Shown: in pieces, positions 1 through 9,325 of the stretch
Numbering within the stretch: the first letter of the stretch is position 1
How the letters are laid out: each line of letters begins with the position of its first letter
Source of the DNA: a virus
Direction: 5' to 3' (one strand)
DNA: 64,000 nt
Virus record (IMG/VR): IMGVR_UViG_3300020162_001876
Span: 46,999-110,998 of that record
Program-made: the position numbers and the translations under genes
Notes under the pieces: generated by a model
Told to the model about the DNA's origin: nothing
Databases searched by the model: none
Seen by the model: the letters and a program-made list of their open reading frames with translations, nothing else

Positions 1-1
1 A

Positions 2-631
2 GAAACAGATCCTAATCAATTAAGTTTTGATTTAGAAGAAAATGAAATGTTAGATGAAATGGCTACATTTTATAAAATCAAACCAGGTATGGAAGATGAA
101 GCTAAAGATGCTATCGCAGCTGAAAAAGCTAAACTAAGACCTGGAACTAATTTTTATAATACTTTAGATTCATTAGAAAATACTGGTGAAGCTGATTATA
201 TAAAATTTAAAAAAGCTACTATTAGCCCTGAACTTCCTCAAGGAAAAGATGTAGCAACTTGGAATAATCCCGCGACTAGAGGAGTATTAGAAAAAGATGG
301 TCCTTTAGCTCAATTTCTTGATGCAGGTTCATCACCTAGCGTTAATAAATCAGGTCGTCCTAAAAGTGAAAAAGGTGAAGAAACAGCAACCCCTAAAGCT
401 CCTACTAAACCTAAAGAAGATAAGATTAAAATTACTACTCCTAAAACCTCATCGACATCAGCTGAAAAATCACCTGCTAAAGAAAGAGATTTAGCTCAAG
501 AAATAAAAGATGCTGAAGCTGAAGTGAAAAAATTAGGAACAGCCGCTTTAAAAAGTCAAGATCCAAAAGATATGGCTAAAGCTAAAGCAGCGACTGCTAA
601 ACTAAAAGCTTTAAGAGCTGAGGTAAAATAA
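2..631 (+). CDS. Ala/Lys/Glu-rich protein, 5' end outside window
   Basis: The reading frame is already open at base 2 and no start is obvious, so the gene probably begins upstream; the first internal ATG is at 47. I do not recognise the product. The last third (from about 110 codons after the internal ATG) is low-complexity and highly charged, rich in Lys, Ala, Glu, Pro and Thr, and looks disordered or helical. It lies directly upstream of the large terminase and is closed by a strong terminator. That is the position of the small terminase in many T4-like phages, but I see no sequence feature that proves it. Confidence 0.75.
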   Translation, partial: ETDPNQLSFDLEENEMLDEMATFYKIKPGMEDEAKDAIAAEKAKLRPGTNFYNTLDSLENTGEADYIKFKKATISPELPQGKDVATWNNPATRGVLEKDGPLAQFLDAGSSPSVNKSGRPKSEKGEETATPKAPTKPKEDKIKITTPKTSSTSAEKSPAKERDLAQEIKDAEAEVKKLGTAALKSQDPKDMAKAKAATAKLKALRAEVK

Positions 632-654
632 TACTTTATAAAATTAAAGAAAGT

Positions 655-681
655 AGCCTAACATTTACGTTAGGCTTTTTT
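655..681 (+). terminator. Rho-independent terminator
   Basis: Perfect 8-bp stem AGCCTAAC/GTTAGGCT with a 6-nt loop followed by six T. It separates the first gene from the terminase. Confidence 0.9.
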
Positions 682-711
682 CTCCTTTATATAGTTATAT
701 AAAAAATTACA

Positions 712-2310
712 ATGAGTGATCAACAACTTCCATTAAAGGAAATCATAAAACAAGAATGGTTAAGATGTCATCAGGACCCAGTTTATTTTATGAAAAAATA
801 TTATTGGATTCAACATCCTCAACGAGGAAGAATTCAATTTAATTTATACCCATTCCAAGAAAAAGTATTACAGCAAATTCAAAAGAATGAGTATACAATT
901 ATTAACAAATCAAGACAGCTAGGTATATCAACATTAGCATCAGCTTATGCTTTATGGTTAATGTTATTTAATAAAGATAAAAACATACTTTGTATAGCAA
1001 CCAAGCAAGAAACTGCTAAAAATATGGTTACTAAAGTACGTTTTGCTTATGATAACTTACCTAAATGGATGAAATCTGGTGAGAAACCAGCTGAGAATAA
1101 TAAATTATCTCTTAAGTTAACTAATGGTTCTCAAATTAAAGCTGTTGGTGCAACAGCAGATGCTGGTAGATCTGAAGCTGTTTCTTTTCTTATTATTGAT
1201 GAGGCAGCGTTTATTGAGGGAATCGATGAGATATTCGCATCAGCACAACAAACCTTAGCAACTGGGGGACAATGTTTAGCGTTATCTACGCCTTATGGTA
1301 CAGGTAATTGGTTTCATAAATCTTTTACTAAAGCCCAAGCTAAAGAAAATAAATTTGTCCCTTTAAGATTACCTTGGACAGTACATCCTGAACGAGATCA
1401 AACTTGGAGAGATGCCCAAGATGAAATTTTAGGGCTTAGACATGCAGCTCAAGAATGTGATTGTGATTTTAGCACATCAGGAGATACTGTTATTGAACCT
1501 GATATGCTTAATTTCTTAGAATCTACTTTTGTAACAGAACCTATTGAAAGACGAGGAATAGATGGATCTTTATGGATATGGGAACAACCTGATTATTCAA
1601 AATCTTATATGGTTGTAGCCGATGTTGCTAGAGGTGATGGAAGTGATTACTCAGCATTTCATATTTTTGATATAGCTGAAGCTAAACAAGTAGCTGAATT
1701 TAAATCTCAAGTAACAACTAAAGATTATGCTCATATTTTATTTTCAATAGCTACAGAATATAATGATGCCTTATTAGTAGTAGAAAATGCTAATATTGGT
1801 TGGAGTGTATTAGAACAATTAATAGATAGAGGGTATAGAAATTTATATTATTCTTCTAAAGCAGATACAACAATGGGTGCTAACGAAAACCAACTAGCAA
1901 GAATGGAAAACGGCCAAGGTATGCTCCCAGGCTTTACTACTTCAATGAAGACAAGACCACTTTGTATCTCAAAATTAGTTTCGTACATTCAAGAAAAATC
2001 AGTTACAATACAATCTAAAAGATTATTAGATGAATTAAGAACTTTTGTTTGGAAAAATGGTAAAGCCCAATCACAAAATGGATACAATGATGACTTAGTA
2101 ATGTCATTCAGTATTGGTTTATTTTTACGTGATACTGCTCTTCGTTTTAGACAACAAGGTTTAGATTTAACTAGAGCTACTTTAGGAAGTTTTCATGTTT
2201 CAAGTCAACAAGCTCCAAGTGTATTCTCATATAATAATCATACAGATAACCCTTACAAAATGGATAATGGGGTAGGAGGAACTGAAGACTTTAGTTGGCT
2301 TCTTGGTTAA
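712..2310 (+). CDS. 17: Terminase large subunit (T4 gp17-like)
   Basis: Packaging motor ATPase and nuclease that pumps DNA into the prohead through the portal. The 532-residue protein has the two-domain terminase layout. The N-terminal ATPase has a T4-type Walker A at residues 67-74 (SRQLGIST), Walker B LIIDEA at about 160-165 and the coupling motif STPYGTGN at 192-199. The RNase H-like nuclease domain begins near residue 298, with the first acidic residue in VVADVARGDGSDYS (D304), a second acidic site in VVENANIGW and a final DD near the end (NDDLVMS). Length is usual for the family. The portal follows 33 bp downstream. Confidence 0.95.
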   Translation: MSDQQLPLKEIIKQEWLRCHQDPVYFMKKYYWIQHPQRGRIQFNLYPFQEKVLQQIQKNEYTIINKSRQLGISTLASAYALWLMLFNKDKNILCIATKQETAKNMVTKVRFAYDNLPKWMKSGEKPAENNKLSLKLTNGSQIKAVGATADAGRSEAVSFLIIDEAAFIEGIDEIFASAQQTLATGGQCLALSTPYGTGNWFHKSFTKAQAKENKFVPLRLPWTVHPERDQTWRDAQDEILGLRHAAQECDCDFSTSGDTVIEPDMLNFLESTFVTEPIERRGIDGSLWIWEQPDYSKSYMVVADVARGDGSDYSAFHIFDIAEAKQVAEFKSQVTTKDYAHILFSIATEYNDALLVVENANIGWSVLEQLIDRGYRNLYYSSKADTTMGANENQLARMENGQGMLPGFTTSMKTRPLCISKLVSYIQEKSVTIQSKRLLDELRTFVWKNGKAQSQNGYNDDLVMSFSIGLFLRDTALRFRQQGLDLTRATLGSFHVSSQQAPSVFSYNNHTDNPYKMDNGVGGTEDFSWLLG

Positions 2311-2316
2311 AATCCA

Positions 2317-2329
2317 AATATTTATAATA
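2317..2329 (+). promoter_or_regulatory. Late-type promoter motif
   Basis: AATATTTATAATA, 14 nt before the portal start; a member of the recurring late-type motif (see findings). No TTTG at the -33 distance. Confidence 0.55.
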
Positions 2330-2343
2330 TATAATAAAATTTT

Positions 2344-4272
2344 ATGGTAGATACTTCATTCTTTGGTAGATTACAAAGATTATTTTCAACAGATGTAATA
2401 ATAAGAAATGTTGGAGGTAATCAATTAAAAGTAATGGATACAGATCGTATCCAACAACTTGGTACTATCCAAACAAACTCACTTTATGATAGATATAATA
2501 AAGTTTATACTACTACAGGTGGACTAAATTTTAATTATAATAATGATTTATCATATCCTACTACACGTATTCAGTTATACACTGATTATGAATTAATGGA
2601 TAGTGATTCAATTATTGCTTCTACATTAGATATATTAGCTGATGAAACTTGTTTAAGAAATGATTTAGGAGAAGTATTACAAATACGATCTTCAGATGAA
2701 ACCATACAAAAAATACTTTATAATTTATTTTATGATGTATTAAATATCGAGTTTAATCTTTGGTCTTGGACTCGTAATATGTGTAAGTATGGCGATTTTT
2801 ATCTTAAATTAGAAATATCAGAGAAATTTGGTGTATATAATGTAATACCATTTTCTTCTTATTCTATTATTAGATTAGAAGGTAAAAATCCTGAAAAGCC
2901 GCAAGAAGTAAAATTCAAATATGATCCAACTTTTACATCTCAACAATCACCATTAGGTCCTCAAGTTATTTCTAATTATAATCGCAATACTAATGAAGGT
3001 ATAATTTTTGATAATTATGAAATGGCTCACTTCAGATTATTATCTGATTTTAATTATTTACCTTATGGTAGATCTTATATTGAGCCTGCTCGTAAAATTT
3101 TCAAACAATTAACTTTAATGGAAGACGCGATGTTAATACATCGTATTGTAAGAGCACCTGAAAAACGTACATTCTTTATTAATGTTGGTAATATTCCACC
3201 TAATGAGGTAGAAAATTACATGCAAAAGACTATTAATAAGATGAAGAAAACTCCGCATATTGATCATCAAACTGGTGAATACAATTTAAAATATAATATG
3301 CAAAACATTCTTGAGGATTTTTACATTCCAGTAAGAGGTGGAGATGCAACTACAAGAATTGAGACTACAAAAGGATTAGAATACACTGCTATAGAAGATG
3401 TTACTTATTTAAGAGATAAATTATTCGCTGCTCTTAAAGTTCCAAAAGCTTATTTTGGATTTGAAAAAGATTTAACAGGTAAAGCAACTTTAGCTGCTGA
3501 AGATATTCGTTTTGTAAGAACTGTAGAGAGAATTCAAAGAATATTAATATCTGAATTAACCAAAATTGCTTTAGTTCATTTATACTCACAAGGATATGAT
3601 GGGGAGTCATTAACTAATTTTGAATTATCATTAACAGTTCCTTCAATTATATATGAACAAGAAAAAGTAGCCTTATTAAAAGAAAAATCTGGATTAGCTA
3701 CTGAATTATTACAAAATAAAATTGTTCCTACTGACTGGATTTATGATAATATTTTCCATTTTAGTGAAGATCAATATGATGAATATAGAGATTTAATACT
3801 TGAAGACGCTAAACGTAAGTTTAGAATAGATCAAATTGAAACTGAAGGTAATGATCCTTATAAAACAGGTGAAGCTTATGGTACGCCACATGCTTTAGCA
3901 TCACTTTATGGTTCTAGTAGATATCCTGGTACAGAAGGTGTGCCAAAAGGGTATAATGAAGATGGTGATACTTATCCTGATCAAGTATTAGGACGTCCTA
4001 AAGAAAGATCATCAAATATTAATACTCAAGATAGTGCTCTAGGTAAAGATAGATTAGGTAGAATTGGAATGAAAAAAGATGATTCTGAATCTAAAGGATT
4101 TAAAACTTCTTATAAAGGTGGTTCTCCATTAGCTTTAGAAAATGTTGCAACACAAGCAATTTATCATCAAATTTCAAATAATTTAAAAAATATGTTCCCT
4201 CAACGTAAAATAAAATTGTATGAAGAGAGCGATTTATTAAATGAAGATAACCTTTTAAAAGAAGATAAATAA
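2344..4272 (+). CDS. 20: Portal vertex protein (T4 gp20-like)
   Basis: Dodecameric portal through which DNA enters and leaves the head and on which the prohead is nucleated. Several stretches match T4 gp20 as I recall it: SDSIIASTLDILADE in the N-terminal third, the central RAPEKRTFFINVGNIPP with the following LEDFYIPVRGGDATTRIET, and the C-terminal stem region. At 642 residues it is longer than T4 gp20. The extra C-terminus ends in an acidic Leu-rich tail (LLNEDNLLKEDK) that resembles the N-terminus of the 80-residue protein at 7917. Confidence 0.93.
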   Translation: MVDTSFFGRLQRLFSTDVIIRNVGGNQLKVMDTDRIQQLGTIQTNSLYDRYNKVYTTTGGLNFNYNNDLSYPTTRIQLYTDYELMDSDSIIASTLDILADETCLRNDLGEVLQIRSSDETIQKILYNLFYDVLNIEFNLWSWTRNMCKYGDFYLKLEISEKFGVYNVIPFSSYSIIRLEGKNPEKPQEVKFKYDPTFTSQQSPLGPQVISNYNRNTNEGIIFDNYEMAHFRLLSDFNYLPYGRSYIEPARKIFKQLTLMEDAMLIHRIVRAPEKRTFFINVGNIPPNEVENYMQKTINKMKKTPHIDHQTGEYNLKYNMQNILEDFYIPVRGGDATTRIETTKGLEYTAIEDVTYLRDKLFAALKVPKAYFGFEKDLTGKATLAAEDIRFVRTVERIQRILISELTKIALVHLYSQGYDGESLTNFELSLTVPSIIYEQEKVALLKEKSGLATELLQNKIVPTDWIYDNIFHFSEDQYDEYRDLILEDAKRKFRIDQIETEGNDPYKTGEAYGTPHALASLYGSSRYPGTEGVPKGYNEDGDTYPDQVLGRPKERSSNINTQDSALGKDRLGRIGMKKDDSESKGFKTSYKGGSPLALENVATQAIYHQISNNLKNMFPQRKIKLYEESDLLNEDNLLKEDK

Positions 4273-4276
4273 AATT

Positions 4277-4290
4277 AATATTTATAATTA
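4277..4290 (+). promoter_or_regulatory. Late-type promoter motif
   Basis: AATATTTATAATTA, 23 nt before the gene at 4314; late-type class. Confidence 0.5.
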
Positions 4291-4313
4291 GTAGTTAACT
4301 ATATATTGAATAA

Positions 4314-5171
4314 ATGGCTAATATAAAGCATAACAAATATAAAAACACTGGAATATTATTCGAATTGCTGGTAAGAAAAATTACAGCAGATACTATGTCT
4401 AGTCATGATTCTAAAGCTGTATCTTTAATTAAAAAGTATTTTGTTAATACTGAATTAGCTAAGGAAAATAAGCTTTACCAATCTATATCTAAATCACAAA
4501 ACATTAGTGAGGCTCAAGCAGAGTCGATTCTTTCAACCATTTTGGAGGTAAGTAAATCCTTAGATAAAACACAATTATCTAAGGAAAAATACAATTTGAT
4601 TAAAGAAATTAAATCAAATTTTGATATTGATGACTTTTTTAAGGCTAAGATTAATAATTATAAATTATTATCTTCAACATATACATTATTAGAGGCCAAT
4701 ATATCTCCTACTAAAAATTTAGAGGATATTCTTAGTTCTAAAATGAATATCCTAGAACATATAGCTCAAATTAATAATATAAACTCACCACTACCTTCTG
4801 TAAGTGAATTTGAAACTTTAGATAAAGGAACTCGTGCGTTAGTTTATAAAATAATGTTAGAAAAATTTAATAATAGATTTAATACTTTATCTAATGATCA
4901 AAAAGATGTATTAAAAGAATATATTAATCATATTTCTAATACTACTAATTTAAAAAAATATGTAGATTCTAAATTTACATTATTAAAAGAATCTCTTTTA
5001 AAATTTCTGCCTAAAATAGAAGATACTACTATTAAAATCAAAGTAAATGAGACAATAAATCTTATTAACCCTATTTTAGAATCTAAAACTCTAAAAGACG
5101 ATAATATAGTTACATTATTACAGTATCAAGAATTATATAGTGAATTAATAAAAATTCATAATGAACAATAA
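4314..5171 (+). CDS. Conserved head-region protein of unknown function
   Basis: A 285-residue, Lys/Asn/Ile-rich, mostly helical protein. Its N-terminus (KYKNTGILFELLVRKITAD) resembles hypothetical proteins I recall next to the portal gene in marine and Bacteroidota T4-like phages; no function is known to me. No membrane segment or catalytic motif is visible. It lies between portal and prohead protease and overlaps the next gene by 11 nt, so the two are probably translationally coupled and serve head assembly. Confidence 0.8.
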   Translation: MANIKHNKYKNTGILFELLVRKITADTMSSHDSKAVSLIKKYFVNTELAKENKLYQSISKSQNISEAQAESILSTILEVSKSLDKTQLSKEKYNLIKEIKSNFDIDDFFKAKINNYKLLSSTYTLLEANISPTKNLEDILSSKMNILEHIAQINNINSPLPSVSEFETLDKGTRALVYKIMLEKFNNRFNTLSNDQKDVLKEYINHISNTTNLKKYVDSKFTLLKESLLKFLPKIEDTTIKIKVNETINLINPILESKTLKDDNIVTLLQYQELYSELIKIHNEQ

Positions 5172-5832
5172 TTTAAAAGAACTAGTATTAAAACATTTAG
5201 CTGAACTTCTAGATGAAGAATCAGCTTCCAGTGGTGCTGGTGGATATTTAACTAAAGCTTTTGTTAGAAAACCAACTAATCAAGACAAAAATTCACCTAC
5301 AGGGTTTGAAAAAATGCCTAAATCTGGTGATGTTTATAAAAAAATGGGATTTAGAATTATTAAGCCTAATGAAAGAATTGATGCTAAAGATTTATGGAAG
5401 GGACAACATTTAGAAGAAAAAATGGGATACCCTACTCCTAAAGCTTTTAGAAAAATTAAAAAACAACATGAAATTTCTAAATCGGGGCATGAAGATTTAC
5501 CTAACCCTGATAAATACTTTGAACTAGTGAAATTTAAAATAGTTGAACCTGAAAAAGAAAAAAAAGAACCAATTAATGAAGTTCGTTACTCTCAATTTAA
5601 AAATGAAACTAGGACTAGAAAACCTCAAGAGCAATTACATATAGGAATTAAAAAAATTCAACATACTTTAGACGAAGTAAATAAATTAGTTGAGTTTGCT
5701 ACTAGAATGAAAACAGAATTAAAAGGTGATGCCGAACAAATGAATTACTTAAAACGTACTCATAATGCATTAATTAAAATCAATGAAAAAATACAATCAA
5801 TTAACGAAAAAATTAAAGGTTTAACAGAATAA
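5161..5832 (+). CDS. Unknown head-region protein with helical N-terminal leader
   Basis: A 223-residue protein that I do not recognise. The first 20 residues form an amphipathic helix (LKELVLKHLAELLDEES) followed by a Gly/Ser hinge (ASSGAGGY); the unrelated gene at 37090 has the same arrangement (see findings). The middle is basic and Pro-rich, and the C-terminal 70 residues are a predicted coiled coil. It overlaps the upstream gene by 11 nt, and its TAATG stop/start overlaps the small gene at 5832. Confidence 0.8.
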   Translation: MNNNLKELVLKHLAELLDEESASSGAGGYLTKAFVRKPTNQDKNSPTGFEKMPKSGDVYKKMGFRIIKPNERIDAKDLWKGQHLEEKMGYPTPKAFRKIKKQHEISKSGHEDLPNPDKYFELVKFKIVEPEKEKKEPINEVRYSQFKNETRTRKPQEQLHIGIKKIQHTLDEVNKLVEFATRMKTELKGDAEQMNYLKRTHNALIKINEKIQSINEKIKGLTE

Positions 5833-5981
5833 TGGCAGCCGTAAAATCAAAATCAAGTTCTACACCAACTAAAATAGATAAACCTAAAAGAAAAAGACCT
5901 GGTGTTCATTCTAAATCTAAAACTTCTAAGTTAAAAGGTTCTAAGAATTATAAAAAATTATATAGAGGACAAGGACTTTAA
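5832..5981 (+). CDS. Very basic 49-residue protein
   Basis: A short gene starting in the TAATG overlap with the upstream stop. The product is extremely rich in Lys, Arg and Ser (KPKRKRPGVHSKSKTSKLKG) and ends in KNYKKLYRGQGL, with almost no acidic residues. Similar tiny basic proteins sit at this place in related phages as far as I recall. Composition and location in the head operon suggest a nucleic-acid-binding or capsid-internal protein; that is inference. Confidence 0.75.
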   Translation: MAAVKSKSSSTPTKIDKPKRKRPGVHSKSKTSKLKGSKNYKKLYRGQGL

Positions 5982-5982
5982 A

Positions 5983-5992
5983 AATATTTATA
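5983..5992 (+). promoter_or_regulatory. Late-type motif directly at the start of the next gene
   Basis: AATATTTATA ends 3 nt before the ATG at 5996, far closer than at other late genes. If it works as a promoter the message would be leaderless. Confidence 0.4.
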
Positions 5993-5995
5993 CCC

Positions 5996-7282
5996 ATGAC
6001 AGTACAAAATTTATACACGCAATACTTAGATGGTAAGGTAACCAAACAAAAATTTCTTTATGAAGTACGTAGAGATCAAAATCTTACTATGATATCTCCC
6101 AGCAATTCATTTGAAGATGTTGTTAAGATATTAAAAAATAAATCTATTATATCAGAAAAAGCTCATAAAGAAGCTAAACAATCTACTGGAAAGCAAGAAG
6201 TTGATATTATATCTAAAACTATTGATATGGTTAACCCATATGAGTATGCTAATGGTATGGATTATGAATTAGGAATTATAGATGTTCCTGTAACTGAGGG
6301 GGATTTAGATGAAGAAAATGTACTTAAAGTACAGAAAAAAGTATTAGCTAATCTTACTAAAAATCCTTCATATTATACTGAAAAATTGTATGGTAGAGTT
6401 AAATTCGATGGTGATAAAACTATTGAAATTAACAAAAAATCAATGGATGCTATTGGTAAAGGTAAAAATGCTAAAATAATCAGAGAAGGATTAGGAGACA
6501 AACAATACTTTGATGCTCTCCGCAATTCAGATGCAAATAGTATAGAATCTGCTAAAAAAGTTTTAAAAAGAAAATTTAAAGATTTAGGTGATAAGAATAT
6601 AGAATATTTAGCTAAAGAATGGGCTAAAAGAGCATTAGATGAACATGGGCAATATGCTGATAAAGTAGCTGATGTAAACCCACTTTCACAAAATGAATTA
6701 AAAGAAAATTACACTCCATTTTCTATAAATGAAGAACAAGAAGCCGTACTCCAAAGATATGCTGAAGCTACAGGTATACCATTAGACAATTTAAAAAATA
6801 TGGTTGCTGAAGCTAGAGCAAAGAAAGCTAAAAAAGATTATGATGGAGATGGAACAATAGAATTACCTGAAGAAGAATATATGGGGTCTCGTAATAAATC
6901 TATTAAACAATCTATGGCAGAAGATATAGATTTAGGTCATCAAGATAATGAACCTCGTATGATTAAAGGTGAATTATATCAAATAGCTAAACAAGCTACT
7001 GAATTGTACAAAATGATTGATTCCGTAGATAATATGGGAGAAATTGATTTTCCTCATTGGTGGCAGGCAAAAATTGTTTTAGCTAAAAATTATTTAACTG
7101 GAGCTAAAGATTATTTGGATAGTGCTTTAACAGTAGGTAATGAAGAAGGAGAAATGGATGAAGCAGTTGCTTTAAAAGATAAAGCAGGTAATACTCAATA
7201 TGCTAAAGATTCAACTGAAGCTTCAAATATAGAAAGAGCAGCTCGAACTAAAGGTGTAATCTTAACTAAAATGAATGTATAA
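5996..7282 (+). CDS. Prohead-region protein, possible core component
   Basis: A 428-residue protein lying between the portal group and the prohead protease. Its N-terminal segment (GKVTKQKFLYEVRRDQNL followed by SFEDVVKILKNKSII) is a block I recall from Bacteroidota T4-like phages. Around residues 280-292 it carries an EF-hand-like loop DYDGDGTIELPEE. The sequence is highly charged with many Glu and Lys. By position it may be a prohead core component like T4 gp67/68, but no similarity proves this. Its stop and the protease start share one base. Confidence 0.8.
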   Translation: MTVQNLYTQYLDGKVTKQKFLYEVRRDQNLTMISPSNSFEDVVKILKNKSIISEKAHKEAKQSTGKQEVDIISKTIDMVNPYEYANGMDYELGIIDVPVTEGDLDEENVLKVQKKVLANLTKNPSYYTEKLYGRVKFDGDKTIEINKKSMDAIGKGKNAKIIREGLGDKQYFDALRNSDANSIESAKKVLKRKFKDLGDKNIEYLAKEWAKRALDEHGQYADKVADVNPLSQNELKENYTPFSINEEQEAVLQRYAEATGIPLDNLKNMVAEARAKKAKKDYDGDGTIELPEEEYMGSRNKSIKQSMAEDIDLGHQDNEPRMIKGELYQIAKQATELYKMIDSVDNMGEIDFPHWWQAKIVLAKNYLTGAKDYLDSALTVGNEEGEMDEAVALKDKAGNTQYAKDSTEASNIERAARTKGVILTKMNV

Positions 7283-7899
7283 TGAGTAAATCATTATTAA
7301 TAGAATACGCCTTATTTACACCTAAATCAACAGTATTAACTGAAGGTAAAGGTGATAGAAACTTAGTAGTTCAAGGTGTTATTCAAAGAGCAGATGCTAA
7401 AAACCAAAACGGTAGAATTTACCCTAAAGATATTTTAGCACGTGAAGTTGAAAAATACATTGAAGGGCCTGTATCTGAAAACAGAGCATTAGGTGAATTA
7501 GATCACCCAGAATCAATGGTAATTAATTTAAAAAACGTATCTCATAACATCAAACAATTATGGTGGGATGGAGATGATTTAATGGGTAAAGTAGAAGTAT
7601 TACCAACACCTTCAGGTAACATCTTAAAAGAATTATTCTTAAATAAAATTACAGTAGGTATTTCTTCCCGCGGTATGGGTTCAGTTCAACCATTAGGAGA
7701 AGGTACAGTTGAAGTACAAGACGATTTCGAACTATTATGTTGGGATTTTGTTTCTACACCATCAACACAAGGGGCTTTTATGACTCCAACAGGATTAAGC
7801 GAAGGATATAAACCACAACATACAAGCAAATACTCAAAAATTAACTCACTAGTATCAGACATTATCTGTTCTCAATCAGGTATATGTTGTATTAGATAA
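7282..7899 (+). CDS. 21: Prohead core protease (T4 gp21-like)
   Basis: Serine protease of the assemblin/gp21 type that matures the prohead by cleaving scaffold, capsid and internal proteins. Visible motifs: the N-terminal strand VQGVIQRADAKNQNGRIYP, catalytic His75 in ELDHPES and the nucleophile in GISSRGMG (Ser128 or Ser129). Length (205 residues) fits the family. It is followed by a small gene, the scaffold and the major capsid gene, which is the T4 order. Confidence 0.92.
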   Translation: MSKSLLIEYALFTPKSTVLTEGKGDRNLVVQGVIQRADAKNQNGRIYPKDILAREVEKYIEGPVSENRALGELDHPESMVINLKNVSHNIKQLWWDGDDLMGKVEVLPTPSGNILKELFLNKITVGISSRGMGSVQPLGEGTVEVQDDFELLCWDFVSTPSTQGAFMTPTGLSEGYKPQHTSKYSKINSLVSDIICSQSGICCIR

Positions 7900-7916
7900 C
7901 CTTAAAAAAAATAAAC

Positions 7917-8159
7917 ATGGAAAACTTTAACTTTAAAAAATATCTTTCTGAAAGTAAATTATTAAAAGAGGATTTACAAAGCGACTTATTGTTAGCTAAT
8001 GATGGACCTTTAGGAACATTTGGAGTAATACAGAGAGCTATAGAAATGGCAGCTAGTAATAAAGTATCAACAGAAGAGTTATCAAACGCACTATATGAAG
8101 CCCTAACTGAAATAGGAGCTCTCACAGATGTAGAGATCCCGTCAACAGAATTCCGATAG
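7917..8159 (+). CDS. Small prohead protein with capsid-targeting-like N-terminus
   Basis: An 80-residue protein between protease and scaffold. Its N-terminus (MENFNFKKYLSESKLLKED) resembles in pattern the T4 internal-protein targeting peptide (MKTYQEFIAEA): aromatic/basic residues, then a Leu-x-Glu site suitable for gp21-type cleavage. The rest is helical and acidic. I infer an internal or core protein of the prohead; the related leader at 49374 supports a shared signal. A strong terminator follows. Confidence 0.75.
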   Translation: MENFNFKKYLSESKLLKEDLQSDLLLANDGPLGTFGVIQRAIEMAASNKVSTEELSNALYEALTEIGALTDVEIPSTEFR

Positions 8160-8203
8160 AATAAAAATTCTCTCTTAATTTTACCTAATTATTTTAAAAA
8201 ATC

Positions 8204-8232
8204 AAGCGCTTCCTAAAAAGAAGCGCTTTTTT
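8204..8232 (+). terminator. Rho-independent terminator
   Basis: Perfect 9-bp stem AAGCGCTTC/GAAGCGCTT, 7-nt loop, then a T run. It ends the protease transcript ahead of the scaffold gene. Confidence 0.9.
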
Positions 8233-8243
8233 ACTTCTCCTTA

Positions 8244-8252
8244 TATATTTAT
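8244..8252 (+). promoter_or_regulatory. Late-type promoter motif before the scaffold gene
   Basis: TATATTTAT just after the terminator, implying a leader of roughly 90 nt before the scaffold ATG. The leader contains a 7-bp hairpin ATTACTT/AAGTAAT at about 8312-8331. The long leader on a very highly expressed gene may be regulatory. Confidence 0.5.
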
Positions 8253-8350
8253 GGATATCTCAATGATAGATTATCTCAATATAATCTCCCTCATAATCAA
8301 AACATTCTATATTACTTCCTAATAAGTAATCAAAACAATCACAAATTATT

Positions 8351-9289
8351 ATGGCAAACGAAAACACTAAAATTTTTAGTGAAGCAATCGCTGAAGCAAA
8401 AGCTATTAGAGAAACCGCAATGGCTAATGCTAAATTAGCTCTTGAAGAAGCTTTCGCTCCTCGTATCCAAGAAATGATGAACAATAAACTTGCATCATTA
8501 TCTGAAGATGAAGGAGAGATAGAAGAAGAATTTAAATCATCTAATGGAGCTATGCCTGGGACTGATTCAATGGAAGAAATTTCATTAGAAGAGTTACTAG
8601 CAGAATTAGAAGGTCTTGAAGAAGGTCAAGAAGAAGAACAACCAATAGAAGAAAACGAACTTTTTGAATTCGAAGAAGAAGATACAGTAGCTGAAATTAC
8701 AGTTGAAGATCTTAAAGATATCGTTAGAGAAGTAGTATCAGATTTATTAGGAGGTTCAGAAGAAACAGACGAAGAAGAAATGGCTGGCGAAGATGGAGAA
8801 ATGGATGGAGAAGAAGAAATAACAGATGAAGAAGATGAATTAAGTTTAGAAGAAATTTTAGCTGAACTTGATTTAGAAGAAACTTATGCTTATGATGATG
8901 TTCCTGAAGACAATCCAGATGATATTGAAGATGATAAAGAACTTGAAGAAGCTATGTCAACTATTGCGGAATTACGTTCTGAACTTAACGAAGTTAATCT
9001 TTTAAATTCTAAATTACTTTATGTTAACAAGTTGTTTAAATCTAAAAATTTAACAGAAGCTCAAAAAATAAAAGTTATTAACGCTTTTGATAGAGCTGAA
9101 ACAGTTAAAGAGTCTAAAAACATCTATGAAACGTTACAAGAATCATTAACAGCTACTCAAATTAAGAAGAATCCAATTAAAGAATCTCTTTCATTTGCTT
9201 CTAAACCAGCAGGGGTCGCTGATAGAAAACCAATCGTTGAAAATAACGATTTTATTGCAAGAATGCAAAAACTTGCAGGAATTATTTAA
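8351..9289 (+). CDS. 22: Prohead scaffold/core protein (T4 gp22-like)
   Basis: Internal scaffold around which the capsid assembles; degraded by the gp21 protease. The 312-residue protein is extremely acidic (long Glu/Asp runs between residues 50 and 200), as expected for gp22. A conserved helical C-terminal block (SELNEVNLLNSKLLYVNKLF, then NLTEAQKIKVINAFDRAET) is typical of gp22-type scaffolds. It starts with a basic/Ala-rich helix and ends in KLAGII. The gene sits directly before the major capsid gene. Confidence 0.9.
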   Translation: MANENTKIFSEAIAEAKAIRETAMANAKLALEEAFAPRIQEMMNNKLASLSEDEGEIEEEFKSSNGAMPGTDSMEEISLEELLAELEGLEEGQEEEQPIEENELFEFEEEDTVAEITVEDLKDIVREVVSDLLGGSEETDEEEMAGEDGEMDGEEEITDEEDELSLEEILAELDLEETYAYDDVPEDNPDDIEDDKELEEAMSTIAELRSELNEVNLLNSKLLYVNKLFKSKNLTEAQKIKVINAFDRAETVKESKNIYETLQESLTATQIKKNPIKESLSFASKPAGVADRKPIVENNDFIARMQKLAGII

Positions 9290-9325
9290 AAAATTAAAAA
9301 CAACAAAAATTAAAAAATTAAAAAC

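Noticed and set aside
7892-8484. Two - strand frames near the prohead protease and scaffold
   Set aside because: They are antisense to well-supported + strand genes, and no gene on the - strand has a promoter or coding signature anywhere in the window.
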